Of a stretch of DNA of 64,000 bases, positions 46,388 through 55,957 are shown piece by piece (the stretch's first letter is position 1; every line of letters starts with the position of its first letter). The stretch is from Mesobacillus jeotgali. Lineage in GTDB: Bacteria; Bacillota; Bacilli; Bacillales; Cytobacillaceae. The translations under genes were made by a program, and so were the position numbers. Location: NCBI RefSeq assembly GCF_014856545.2, contig NZ_CP109811.1:2846001-2910000 (forward strand). Reading direction: 5' to 3'. Under the pieces are notes generated by a model. The model was not told the DNA's origin. It did no database searches and saw nothing but the letters and a program-made list of their open reading frames with translations.

Positions 46388-47089
46388 GTGGCCAGCCAGG
46401 AAAACCCAAATAACTTAACGTATGAAATGAGCGAATTAATAAAGGCATCCGAAAAAATCATTAAATTCAAGAAAGGAACTTTTTTATTCCGCGAGGGACA
46501 GGAAGCGAAGGAGATGTATGTTATTCTGTCCGGCAAGGTACAAATTTCAAAAATGAACGCCGAAGGAAAAGAATTGTATTTAAGATTATGTAATAAAAAC
46601 GATATTGTCGGTGAGCTAACTCTTTTTACAGCAGGACCCAGATACTTATTTAATGCACGAGGGGTTGAAGATGGCGAAGCAGCAGTTGTGAATATCGAAA
46701 ATCTGGAACAAGTATTATTCAATAACAGCCAGCTTGCGTACCAATTCCTTAAGTGGATGAATGACCATATTCGAAGAACGATCACTAAATTCCGCGACCT
46801 TGTCTTGAACGGTAAAAAAGGAGCGTTGTATTCAACATTGATCAGGCTAAGCAATAGTTATGGCACTAAACAGGAGGATGGCATCCACATCAATGTACCA
46901 ATCACGAACCAGGATTTAGCTAATTATTGTGGAACAGCAAGGGAAAGCGTCAGCCGCATGCTCGGTGAACTGCGTGATGAAGGAATCATCTCCATACACA
47001 AGAAAAGGATCATCATCCATAACCTGGACTACTTAAAACAACAAATCGACTGTGAAAATTGTCCGATCGAGTATTGCAATATTGAATAA
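46388..47089 (+). CDS. fnr: Fnr, oxygen-sensing transcription factor (Bacillus type)
   Basis: 233 aa, CRP/FNR family. Cyclic-nucleotide-like N-domain (residues about 20-140), C-terminal HTH with GTARESVSRMLGEL near 190. The end reads CENCPIEYC, a C-x2-C-x4-C cluster that in B. subtilis Fnr binds [4Fe-4S] at the C-terminus, unlike E. coli FNR. Activates anaerobic genes. GTG start with AAGGTGGAG upstream. Likely regulates the formate genes in this window. Confidence 0.93.
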   Translation: MASQENPNNLTYEMSELIKASEKIIKFKKGTFLFREGQEAKEMYVILSGKVQISKMNAEGKELYLRLCNKNDIVGELTLFTAGPRYLFNARGVEDGEAAVVNIENLEQVLFNNSQLAYQFLKWMNDHIRRTITKFRDLVLNGKKGALYSTLIRLSNSYGTKQEDGIHINVPITNQDLANYCGTARESVSRMLGELRDEGIISIHKKRIIIHNLDYLKQQIDCENCPIEYCNIE

Positions 47090-47094
47090 AAGTG

Positions 47095-47124
47095 AAAAAG
47101 GAAACCAGCGGAGGTTTCCTTTTT
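47095..47124. terminator. Bidirectional terminator between fnr and lrgB
   Basis: AAAAAGGAAACC (47095-47106) / GGTTTCCTTTTT (47113-47124). Confidence 0.85.
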
Positions 47125-47135
47125 CATATGGATCC

Positions 47136-47825
47136 TTACAAAAATACCGGGAGAATTATAGGAAGGAACAACGAAGTTATTATAGCGGCCATTCCCATTG
47201 CTGCTCCCGAAACTGCGCCCTGAAGCTCTCCTTCCCTGGCGGCTTCTGCTGTCCCAATTCCGTGAGCAATGGTTCCGATGGCCAATCCTCTCGAAAAAGG
47301 GTCATCGATTTTCATGATGTTCATAAGAAACGGGCCTATCATCGCCCCAAGCATGCCTGTAATCATGACGAACGCAGCAACCAAAATCGAGTCTGCCCCG
47401 ATGATCCTGGCAACCTCTGAAGCTACAGGGATTGTGATTGACTTGATCGTCAAAGAAACTAGGATCAATTCCGATAGATTAAGCATATACGCTATGAACA
47501 CAGCTGAAAGTATGGTCGAGACGATCCCTGCAATTAGACCGGACAGAGCCGGAACTGCGTATGCAGAAATGATTTTTCTTTGGCGATATAATGGTACGGC
47601 TAATGCTACAGTAGCCGGTCCCAAAAAATAGGTCATAATCTCACTTGCTGGTTCATATTCCTTATAAGATATGTTCAGCAATAGCAGCACGGCTATTACA
47701 ATCACTGTACTCAAAAATACCGGGGAAGTCAGTGGAGATGGATATTTGCCTGCAGCTTTCCTGGCGAGAAGGTATGCAAGCAATGTTATGAGAATACTAA
47801 AGATCGTGAGCAGAAGAGTTCCCAG
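47136..47825 (-). CDS. lrgB: LrgB/CidB-family membrane protein
   Basis: About 229 aa if it starts at CTG 47825, the family's normal length, with GGAG 4 nt upstream and N-terminus LGTLLLTIFSILITLLAYLL. The first ATG/GTG/TTG in frame is TTG 47783, which would cut off the first helix and has no RBS. Six-plus transmembrane segments; AEAAREGELQGAVSGAAMG at the C-terminus is the family signature. Partners LrgA; together they influence autolysis or pyruvate transport. Overlaps the lrgA end. Confidence 0.82.
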   Translation of the reverse strand: MGTLLLTIFSILITLLAYLLARKAAGKYPSPLTSPVFLSTVIVIAVLLLLNISYKEYEPASEIMTYFLGPATVALAVPLYRQRKIISAYAVPALSGLIAGIVSTILSAVFIAYMLNLSELILVSLTIKSITIPVASEVARIIGADSILVAAFVMITGMLGAMIGPFLMNIMKIDDPFSRGLAIGTIAHGIGTAEAAREGELQGAVSGAAMGMAAIITSLFLPIILPVFL

Positions 47826-48199
47826 CTTTCTCCCCCCCCTTTCCGCTTTACCAGGACATGTGAAGTGCCTCCCGCAAATACCATTCCAACAATAGCGCTC
47901 AAAACTAAAATAACCGCTAGTTGAATCCCATTTTCTGCAATAATTCCCCCTAGAGTCATCAAACCAACTGAAATCGGCACAAAAAAGAAAGATAGATGCC
48001 TGACGAGAAAATCCGCTGCGCCTTCAAACCATTCAAGACGGACTACCCTCGTCCATAACAGCACGAACAGTAGGATCATTCCCAAAACATTCCCTGGGAT
48101 GCGCAGATTGAAAATCTCTACAATATAAAATCCAGCTTTGTTAATCAGGATCAACCCTGCAATTTGCAATATGTATTTTAAAATTTTATCAGCTTTCAA
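47786..48199 (-). CDS. lrgA: LrgA/CidA-family holin-like protein
   Basis: 137 aa with four transmembrane segments; LRIPGNVLGMILLFVLLW and FFVPISVGLM are family motifs. TTG start at 48199 after AAAGGGG; a longer reading lacks signal. The last residues come after an eight-G run (47832-47839), so its length relative to lrgB depends on that homopolymer. Confidence 0.84.
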   Translation of the reverse strand: MKADKILKYILQIAGLILINKAGFYIVEIFNLRIPGNVLGMILLFVLLWTRVVRLEWFEGAADFLVRHLSFFFVPISVGLMTLGGIIAENGIQLAVILVLSAIVGMVFAGGTSHVLVKRKGGGESWELFCSRSLVFS

Positions 48200-48387
48200 G
48201 TTATAGTCCCCTTTGTATTCCCATGGACATTGAAAATGTTTTTTACAATTCATTATAAATCTCATTCATTATATTTCAAGAATATTCACTTATTTACTTT
48301 CGAAAGTGCCATATTAAACATAGTTCACACAATGTCCATATGATTTCCTGATATTTTTTATATCTTTATATGGGGGAGGATTGTGTT

Positions 48388-48987
48388 ATGAAAAAAATCT
48401 ATCTTATCAGTTCATTAATTGTATTAATAGGCATTACATCGGGAATTTCATTCTTTCTAATCAGGGACGCCAATGCACAGATTCCAGAGGACATCACGCT
48501 AGTAACCATGGATGAAGAAAACTATACTTTTGGAGAAGAAACAGAGACCATCAAACTTGTGGAATTCATCTATACTCACTGTCCTGATATTTGCCCGACG
48601 ACCACACAAAAAATGAACCTGCTGCGCAAAGACTTGATCGGAGAAGGAGTATATGGGAAGGAAGTTCAGTTTGTTACTGTTACAATTGATCCGTACCGGG
48701 ATACCCCTGAAGTTTTAAGAAAATATATGGACAATTTCGGACTTGAAAATGACGGCAATTGGATTTTTTTGACTGGCGATCCAGCCGACATTTTAGAAGA
48801 GCAGCAGAAAATCAAACAGGTTGCCGATACATTCCAATTCCAGTATCGTGATCCAGGGAACGGATTCTATGTCCATAGTACATTTACTTACTTGATTGAT
48901 AAAAACAATAAATTCATAAAAAAATTCCCGATGGGGGAAGATTTCAATAAAGATGAAGTTTTCGAAGAAATAATGGATGAGTTATAG
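48388..48987 (+). CDS. sco: SCO1/SenC-family copper chaperone
   Basis: 199 aa with an N-terminal membrane anchor (MKKIYLISSLIVLIGITSGI), then a thioredoxin-like fold. The copper ligands are the two cysteines of CPDIC and the late histidine in VHSTFTYL. Delivers copper to cytochrome c oxidase CuA, or acts as a thiol reductase. GGGGGAGG precedes the ATG. Monocistronic; the dispersed repeat follows. Confidence 0.92.
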   Translation: MKKIYLISSLIVLIGITSGISFFLIRDANAQIPEDITLVTMDEENYTFGEETETIKLVEFIYTHCPDICPTTTQKMNLLRKDLIGEGVYGKEVQFVTVTIDPYRDTPEVLRKYMDNFGLENDGNWIFLTGDPADILEEQQKIKQVADTFQFQYRDPGNGFYVHSTFTYLIDKNNKFIKKFPMGEDFNKDEVFEEIMDEL

Positions 48988-48989
48988 AA

Positions 48990-49108
48990 CAGAAAGCGGA
49001 AGCGACTCGTTCAGCCCTGACAAGCGCTGGAGGGCTGACCATGGAAGTCGTTCTTTGACTTCAATGGGCTGACCGAAGCGACTCGAGGGGCTAGGCGCTG
49101 GAGCTGGA
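48990..49108 (+). repeat. Dispersed intergenic repeat, standard copy
   Basis: Shares GACAAGCGCTGGAGGGC, TTTGACTTCA and GAGGGGCTAGGCGCTGGAGC with the element at 24541, lacking that copy's middle section. It begins a few bases after the sco stop codon. Confidence 0.75.
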
Positions 49109-49166
49109 TTAAGAAAACTTAATAAAATTATCCACAACTTAATAACTTTATAAATTCCTTAACCAC

Positions 49167-49197
49167 AAAAAAAGCGGTTGAATGCACCGCTTTTTTT
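49167..49197. terminator. Bidirectional terminator after the sco repeat
   Basis: AGCGGT (49173-49178) / ACCGCT (49186-49191) with long A and T tracts. Confidence 0.8.
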
Positions 49198-49291
49198 GCT
49201 GTTCTATTTTGCTTACATGTTTACTTTTCATTATATCTGTCTTAATATTTCTTGGATGCAGAATCTGTATAATGATAAGCATGTCTATCTC

Positions 49292-49429
49292 TTAATGTGA
49301 ATTCACTGTTGTGGGATGTTTCTCTGTTTTTTGCAGGGAGAAAAATTCTGATTTTGGCTTAGTGAAGCTGACTTTTATCCCTGATTCCTTTAGACGGTTA
49401 ACAAAATCAACCAGCTGCTTTTTAGCCAT
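49292..49429 (-). CDS. Small basic protein
   Basis: 45 aa: MAKKQLVDFVNRLKESGIKV followed by a Lys/Ser/Thr-rich tail. GGAG lies 8 nt before the ATG, supporting translation. Resembles nothing I can name; size and basic character are compatible with a nucleic-acid- or membrane-associated peptide. Confidence 0.55.
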   Translation of the reverse strand: MAKKQLVDFVNRLKESGIKVSFTKPKSEFFSLQKTEKHPTTVNSH

Positions 49430-49732
49430 TTCAAAAACTCCTTTTACCATCTTTATCTAATATTATTTTACATGAAAAATATGAAATATGTGTGAAAATG
49501 AGCAAAAAAATTGACAATAGATATTAAAAATTATCGTGAATTTCCCAATAGACACTCCTTAGGCATTGTGATAAATAAGAAACAAATTAACTCATTAGTT
49601 GCTACTCTCGCCTTTTCCCATTTTGTTCCCTCTAAAAACACCTTTCAACAAAAAATTGTTCCATTCATTCGCTCATAGCATTTAAACATGATATAATCTT
49701 TGGGATATATATTAATGGAGGCTACTAAATAA

Positions 49733-51352
<1,620 letters not shown>

Positions 51353-51354
51353 TA

Positions 51355-51383
51355 GAAACCCTCGGGAATTTCCCGAGGGTTTC
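51355..51383. terminator. Terminator of the ABC-F gene
   Basis: Perfect 12-bp stem GAAACCCTCGGG (51355-51366) / CCCGAGGGTTTC (51372-51383). Confidence 0.88.
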
Positions 51384-51414
51384 TCTGTTTTAAACCATGA
51401 CCTTATTAACTTTC

Positions 51415-51549
51415 CTAATCTTTTTTCTGTTTCTTTCTAGAAGAAGCAGCGGTTCTGCTGCCTGTTTCGCTCACCGTTGTCCCCTGCCCTTCAACCTGGG
51501 ATGAATTCAACCCTATTGTCGATGGATCCTTTTTTCTTTTATTGCTCAT
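51415..51549 (-). CDS. YuzL-like small protein
   Basis: 44 aa: MSNKRKKDPSTIGLNSSQVE, then GQGTTVSETG and a basic SRKKQKKD tail, the pattern of the YuzL family of Bacilli. GGAGGGG lies before the ATG. Basic and Ser/Thr-rich, consistent with a spore-associated protein. Confidence 0.68.
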   Translation of the reverse strand: MSNKRKKDPSTIGLNSSQVEGQGTTVSETGSRTAASSRKKQKKD

Positions 51550-51652
51550 AAATACCCCTCCACATTACAGATAGTCTTCTTTAATATTGTCTTGCGAAAA
51601 GAATATTTTATACTGCTGGCGGACAACTTAGATTAGTGAGGAGGTGTTATTG

Positions 51653-51904
51653 ATGGCAAGAGTAGGTGTAGAACAATCTCTAACGAATATTTCTGAAGCC
51701 TTGCGTGAAAGAGGCCATGATGTGGTCGAGTTACGCTCAGAAGCTGATGCACAAGGCTGTGACTGCTGTGTTGTAACTGGAATAGACTCTAACGTCATGG
51801 GGATGCAGGACGTTTCAACACAAGGTTCAGTCATTGAAGCAAACGGACTTTCCGCAGATGAGGTTTGCAGGCAGATTGATCAAAAAACCGGACAGAATCA
51901 ATAA
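51653..51904 (+). CDS. ykuS: UPF0180 protein YkuS
   Basis: 83 aa. [20 protein letters not shown] and [20 protein letters not shown] match the UPF0180 (YkuS) family. GAGGAGGTG precedes the ATG; an upstream in-frame start adds three residues. Function unknown. Confidence 0.88.
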   Translation: MARVGVEQSLTNISEALRERGHDVVELRSEADAQGCDCCVVTGIDSNVMGMQDVSTQGSVIEANGLSADEVCRQIDQKTGQNQ

Positions 51905-51912
51905 TACTAATG

Positions 51913-51935
51913 AAACTGCCGATCAGGCAGTTTTT
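51913..51935 (+). terminator. Terminator of ykuS
   Basis: AAACTGCC (51913-51920) / GGCAGTTT (51926-51933) plus T-run. Confidence 0.85.
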
Positions 51936-52076
51936 CTTTTCCCCTATTTTTCTTTTCCTGCCCCTAATTCATGATATTTTCACCAACTTGTGATATTTTC
52001 TGTATGTAGGATGAATCTAATTTCGATATAATCAGTTATATCTATTGTATATGTTTAAAAAGGACTGTTTGAAAGG

Positions 52077-52859
52077 ATGTCAGGATTGAGGAAATTACAT
52101 ATTGTTCTTCTCACAGCCCTCTCACTCTTCATTTCAGGATGTGCAGACGACAGGGAATCAAGGAGAACGGAGCTGACTATCTCTGCCGCAGCAAGTCTCC
52201 GGGAAGTCATGGAAGAAGCTGGGCAACTATATATGGAACAGAATCCGGGAATTAAGATTGTCTTCAACTTTGGCGGATCTGGTTCCCTGCAACAGCAAAT
52301 CTCCCAGGGTGCCCCGGTAGACTTATTTATTTCCGCGGCTGAGGATAAATTCGATTCCTTACTTTCCAAAAAGCTCATAGATCAGCAACACAGCGTTAAA
52401 CTGCTTAAGAACGAACTTGTAATGATCACACAGAAAGAAAACAAGGATATCGACTCAGCTGAATCGCTGACTAGCGTTAATATTGAAAGAATTGCCATGG
52501 GCACAGCCGAATCTGTTCCTGCCGGAATGTATACGAAACAAGCATTGATATCGTTGCAATTGTGGGAAAAACTTGAGCAAAAAGTTATTCCTGCCAAGGA
52601 CGTTCGCCAGGTTCTTTCCTATGTTGAAACAGGTAATGTCGATGCTGGCTTTGTTTATAAAACAGATGCATTGATTTCCGATAAAATCAGGATTATCCCT
52701 TTGAATGGAAAAGCACTTCACGATCCTATTGTTTATCCAATTGGTGTAGTGGCAGGGACTGAGCACCCTAATGAGTCCATCGACTTTTTCAATTTCCTAA
52801 ATGGACAAGAAGCAATGGACATTTTTAAAAAATATGGCTTTAAAGCAGCATTGGAATGA
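52077..52859 (+). CDS. modA: Molybdate-binding lipoprotein ModA
   Basis: 260 aa periplasmic-type binding protein; signal peptide ends in the lipobox FISGCADD, so Cys near residue 20 is lipidated and the protein anchored. LTISAAASLREVMEEAG and FGGSGSLQQQISQGAPVDLF are classical ModA motifs for oxyanion binding. Captures molybdate for the formate dehydrogenases' cofactor. Overlaps modB by 4 nt. No Mo-responsive riboswitch is visible upstream. Start could be ATG 52077 or TTG 52086. Confidence 0.92.
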   Translation: MSGLRKLHIVLLTALSLFISGCADDRESRRTELTISAAASLREVMEEAGQLYMEQNPGIKIVFNFGGSGSLQQQISQGAPVDLFISAAEDKFDSLLSKKLIDQQHSVKLLKNELVMITQKENKDIDSAESLTSVNIERIAMGTAESVPAGMYTKQALISLQLWEKLEQKVIPAKDVRQVLSYVETGNVDAGFVYKTDALISDKIRIIPLNGKALHDPIVYPIGVVAGTEHPNESIDFFNFLNGQEAMDIFKKYGFKAALE

Positions 52860-53524
52860 TTTTTATGAGCAGTGATTTCTGGAGTCCGATTAAACTATCC
52901 CTTGAAGTTGCTTCAGTGTCGGTAGTATTCGTGTTCTTATTTGGCATATTTGCTGCAAGGTTTATGGCAAGAAGGCGTTTCCTTGGCAAAACAGCAGTAG
53001 AGACGTTTTTGACATTACCTTTAGTACTGCCTCCTACTGTGGTAGGATTTCTATTGATTGTTGTCTTTGGCATAAATAGTCCAATCGGAAGAATGATTGA
53101 ACATGTTTTTGGCAGTCCCCTTATCTTTAGCTGGTGGGCAGCTGTTATTGCTGCATCTGTCGTTGCTTTTCCATTGATGTATCAATCAGCCAAGACAGGT
53201 TTTCTGTCAATTGACCCTGGAGCGGAGGAAGCAGCAAGAGTAGATGGAGCAAATGAGTGGAAGGTTTTTTTATATGTTACTTTACCCCTATCAGCAAAGA
53301 CATTAATCACCGGGCTCATTTTAAGCTTTGCCAGGGCTCTTGGGGAATTCGGAGCAACCCTAATGTTTGCCGGCAACCTGCCCGGGAAGACTCAGACCGC
53401 TCCAACAGCAATCTATGTAGCGCTTGAGTCTGGAAATATGCAGTCTGCCTGGCTATGGGTAATCGCCATGGTGGGAATATCGTTCCTGATGCTCCTTACG
53501 ACTTCATTATTAAAACAATCATAA
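52856..53524 (+). CDS. modB: Molybdate ABC transporter permease ModB
   Basis: 222 aa with about five to six transmembrane segments. The cytoplasmic EAA-loop motif EEAARVDGANEWKVFLYVTLP near residue 130 and FARALGEFGATLMFAGN near 165 are typical of ModB. No modC ATPase gene follows: a terminator lies 65 bp after the stop, so the ATPase must be elsewhere, as in B. subtilis yvgLM. Confidence 0.93.
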   Translation: MIFMSSDFWSPIKLSLEVASVSVVFVFLFGIFAARFMARRRFLGKTAVETFLTLPLVLPPTVVGFLLIVVFGINSPIGRMIEHVFGSPLIFSWWAAVIAASVVAFPLMYQSAKTGFLSIDPGAEEAARVDGANEWKVFLYVTLPLSAKTLITGLILSFARALGEFGATLMFAGNLPGKTQTAPTAIYVALESGNMQSAWLWVIAMVGISFLMLLTTSLLKQS

Positions 53525-53589
53525 CCCGGGATTAACGAATAAATATGCCCTCTAAGTGGAATTTTCCAACCCCATCAAACCGTATAGTA

Positions 53590-53614
53590 AAAGCCATGGA
53601 TCTTCCATGGCTTT
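53590..53614 (+). terminator. Terminator of modAB
   Basis: AAAGCCATGGA (53590-53600) / TCCATGGCTTT (53604-53614) plus T-rich tract. Confidence 0.82.
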
Positions 53615-53684
53615 CTTGCATTCTATTAGACTATAAAGTGTATATTTTAGAAAAAGCCAGGTTATTTCACAAGCTATTAACCTT

Positions 53685-54338
53685 TTATTCTAATGTTACA
53701 ACGAGGTTGATGGGTTCCCCGATTTTCTTTTTGTCCTTATCAACCAGGTCACCTGAGAGGATTTCCACTTTCTCAAGGCTTTCAAGCTCCTCCACGATAA
53801 ACCCGAGATTCCCTTGCTTCTCTTGTCCGGATAAAATCTCTCCATGCAATTCTTCTAGGTAAAAATCGTCTTCCCATGTCTTGTGGATACTGTCATTAAT
53901 ATTCACCATTGCCACAGGCCCAAAATGATAGCTTTCACTGGAATGATTTTTTACTTCTACGCCAATTTTCACAAAATCAAATTCTTCATCATGTGTATAT
54001 GGATGGAAGAAATCGACCAGGCTGTAGTCAGGAATAAAGTGCAGCAACTTAATATCTTTAACCTTATATTCAATTCCATTGATGTTGAATGTTTTATTGA
54101 CTTCTTTTACCGCCTTAAGTGTTAATTCTCCTTTATCGTCAATCAAAGAATCCCCTGCTTTATTCAGTTCCCTGTCATCCGTAACTTGCGGGTTCGGTAC
54201 GTACACTTCTGTATTTTTCTTTATTGGTTTCTCTGCAACAGTTTCAACAGGCTTCGTCTCCTCATTTGAATCTGCCTGTGCGAATGAACAGCCCGTCAGC
54301 AGTGAAACAGCCATTATCAACTGCAAATATATTTTAAT
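53685..54338 (-). CDS. Lipoprotein with DUF4352/TRF2-like domain, start uncertain
   Basis: About 217 aa. Lipobox SLLTGCSF marks a lipoprotein; the C-terminal part (residues about 80-210) resembles the immunoglobulin-like DUF4352 fold (FVKIGVEVKNHSSESYHFGP). The frame has no ATG/GTG at a good position: ATT 54338 with AAGGGG 8 nt upstream gives IKIYLQLIMAV, while ATG 54357 with GGGAG joins the same frame only if one T of AATT near 54335 is removed. TTG 54326 has no RBS. Function unknown. Confidence 0.7.
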   Translation of the reverse strand: MKIYLQLIMAVSLLTGCSFAQADSNEETKPVETVAEKPIKKNTEVYVPNPQVTDDRELNKAGDSLIDDKGELTLKAVKEVNKTFNINGIEYKVKDIKLLHFIPDYSLVDFFHPYTHDEEFDFVKIGVEVKNHSSESYHFGPVAMVNINDSIHKTWEDDFYLEELHGEILSGQEKQGNLGFIVEELESLEKVEILSGDLVDKDKKKIGEPINLVVTLE

Positions 54339-54403
54339 TTTGAAAACCCCTTTTCATTAAATCTCCCGCATATCCAGGATTCCGTGGGAGATTTTCAAAT
54401 TCA

Positions 54404-55792
54404 TTACTTTCTTTTGCCATTTGCAAGGATATCAAAAATGTTTTTCGCATTGTCAGTATTGTCGATCTGTCCGTAAAATCGCTCTTTACCAGGACCGAAT
54501 GCATATACAGGGACGTCTTCACCAGTATGCCCGCCAGTTGTCCACCCAGTGTGGGAACGCTTGTCAAAAATCTTTTCGATAGCGTCGTCAATGTCTCTAG
54601 CTTTTTTTGTTGAGGCTACGTCTTTTACGGACTGAATTTCTTCCGCAGTTAACTCAGGAAGACCTACAGACTTAAAGTCAATATATTTCTTTAATATTTG
54701 TTCTGCATCAGCACCGTTAGCAATTTCGGCAGCCATGAAATCTGGAGTACGTTTTGCAGCTTTGATTGGCGCACCAAACCAGTTATAGATTCCATCTGCA
54801 CCAATTGAATATCCTCCAGTCGAGTGGTCAGCAGTCGCAACAACTAATGTATGCTTGTCTTTCTTAGCAAATTCGATAGCTGCTTTGTATGCCTTCTCGA
54901 AATCTTCCATTTCGCTCATGGCAGCAACAATATCATTGTCATGTCCAGCCCAGTCGACCTGGCTGCCTTCTACCATCAAGAAGAAACCATCCTTGTCTCT
55001 TTTCAAACGCTCTATTGCTGATTTTGTCATATCTTCAAGGGATGGAGTTTCTTCATTGCGATCGATCATCTTGTCCATTCCACCTGACGCAAATAGGCCA
55101 AGCACCTTTTCGTTCTTGTTATTTAGCAGGTCTTGCTTGTTCGTTATATAGCTATAGCCATCTTTCTGGAATTCCTCTGCAAGATTCCTGTCATTACGAA
55201 CAAAGTTACTCACTCCCCCGCCAAGCATTACATCGATTTTATGCTGACCATTAACTAATTCATCATAATAATCATCAGCAATAGCATTCATATTCTTGCG
55301 GCTTTCATCATGCGCTCCAAAAGAGGCTGGAGTAGCATGTGTTATTTCAGAAGTAGCAACAAGGCCTGTAGCTTTGCCGTTTTCCTTGGCAGCTTCCAAA
55401 ACGGTCTTTACTTCTGTTCCGTCATTATCTACTGCAATCGCATTATTATAAGTTTTAATCCCCGCTGACATCGCTGTAGCAGCTGAAGCAGAATCAGTTA
55501 CGTTTTGTTCAGGGTCTTCTGGATAAGTCATCTGGCTGCCTACTAGATATTTGTCAAATTCAGTCTTCTCAGCTTCTGCAGTTTCAGGATTATCCTTCAA
55601 GTAGCGGTATGCTGAAGTATAGGAAACTCCCATCCCATCACCAATCAAAAAAATAACATTCTTGATTTTCGCAGAGTTATCTTTTGCTTCATTTTTCGCT
55701 TCTGCGTTGAAAGTACCTGCTAAGCTGCCGAACGCTACTGTTGATAGAACAGCGATCGGGAGAATCTTCTTTTTAAAGTTTGCCTTAATCAT
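54404..55792 (-). CDS. phoA: Alkaline phosphatase
   Basis: 462 aa secreted enzyme; signal peptide MIKANFKKKILPIAVLSTVA cleaved near AEA. Catalytic serine in VTDSASAATAMSAG near residue 105; metal-binding IGDGMG (about 51), HATPASFGAH (near 155), VEGSQVDWAGHDND (near 275), TADHSTGG and the C-terminal HTGEDVPV histidine are all present. Releases phosphate from esters when Pi is scarce. PhoP-box-like repeats lie upstream. CTGGAGG is the RBS. Confidence 0.94.
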   Translation of the reverse strand: MIKANFKKKILPIAVLSTVAFGSLAGTFNAEAKNEAKDNSAKIKNVIFLIGDGMGVSYTSAYRYLKDNPETAEAEKTEFDKYLVGSQMTYPEDPEQNVTDSASAATAMSAGIKTYNNAIAVDNDGTEVKTVLEAAKENGKATGLVATSEITHATPASFGAHDESRKNMNAIADDYYDELVNGQHKIDVMLGGGVSNFVRNDRNLAEEFQKDGYSYITNKQDLLNNKNEKVLGLFASGGMDKMIDRNEETPSLEDMTKSAIERLKRDKDGFFLMVEGSQVDWAGHDNDIVAAMSEMEDFEKAYKAAIEFAKKDKHTLVVATADHSTGGYSIGADGIYNWFGAPIKAAKRTPDFMAAEIANGADAEQILKKYIDFKSVGLPELTAEEIQSVKDVASTKKARDIDDAIEKIFDKRSHTGWTTGGHTGEDVPVYAFGPGKERFYGQIDNTDNAKNIFDILANGKRK

Positions 55793-55855
55793 TTCAAGAC
55801 CTCCAGAAAAGTTATTTACTACGCTTTTTAATATACTGGGAATCTATTAATCTCT

Positions 55856-55893
55856 TATTAATTCAATGTAAAAAACCATTGAGTTTTTGTTAA
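55856..55893 (-). promoter_or_regulatory. Candidate PhoP box upstream of phoA
   Basis: Minus-strand direct repeats of the TT(A/T)ACA type: TTAACA-N5-TCAATG, then TTTACA-N5-TTAATA (55856-55893), with the 11-nt spacing of Bacillus Pho boxes, 64-101 nt before the start codon. Confidence 0.55.
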
Positions 55894-55933
55894 GCCGTCA
55901 TAATCCTTCATTTCACTTTTTCGACAAAATAAA

Positions 55934-55957
55934 AAGCAGGTGATCGCTCACCTGCTT
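55934..55957 (-). terminator. Terminator of the dac gene
   Basis: AAGCAGGTGA (55934-55943) / TCACCTGCTT (55948-55957) with a T-tract; overlaps the end of the coding sequence. Confidence 0.8.
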
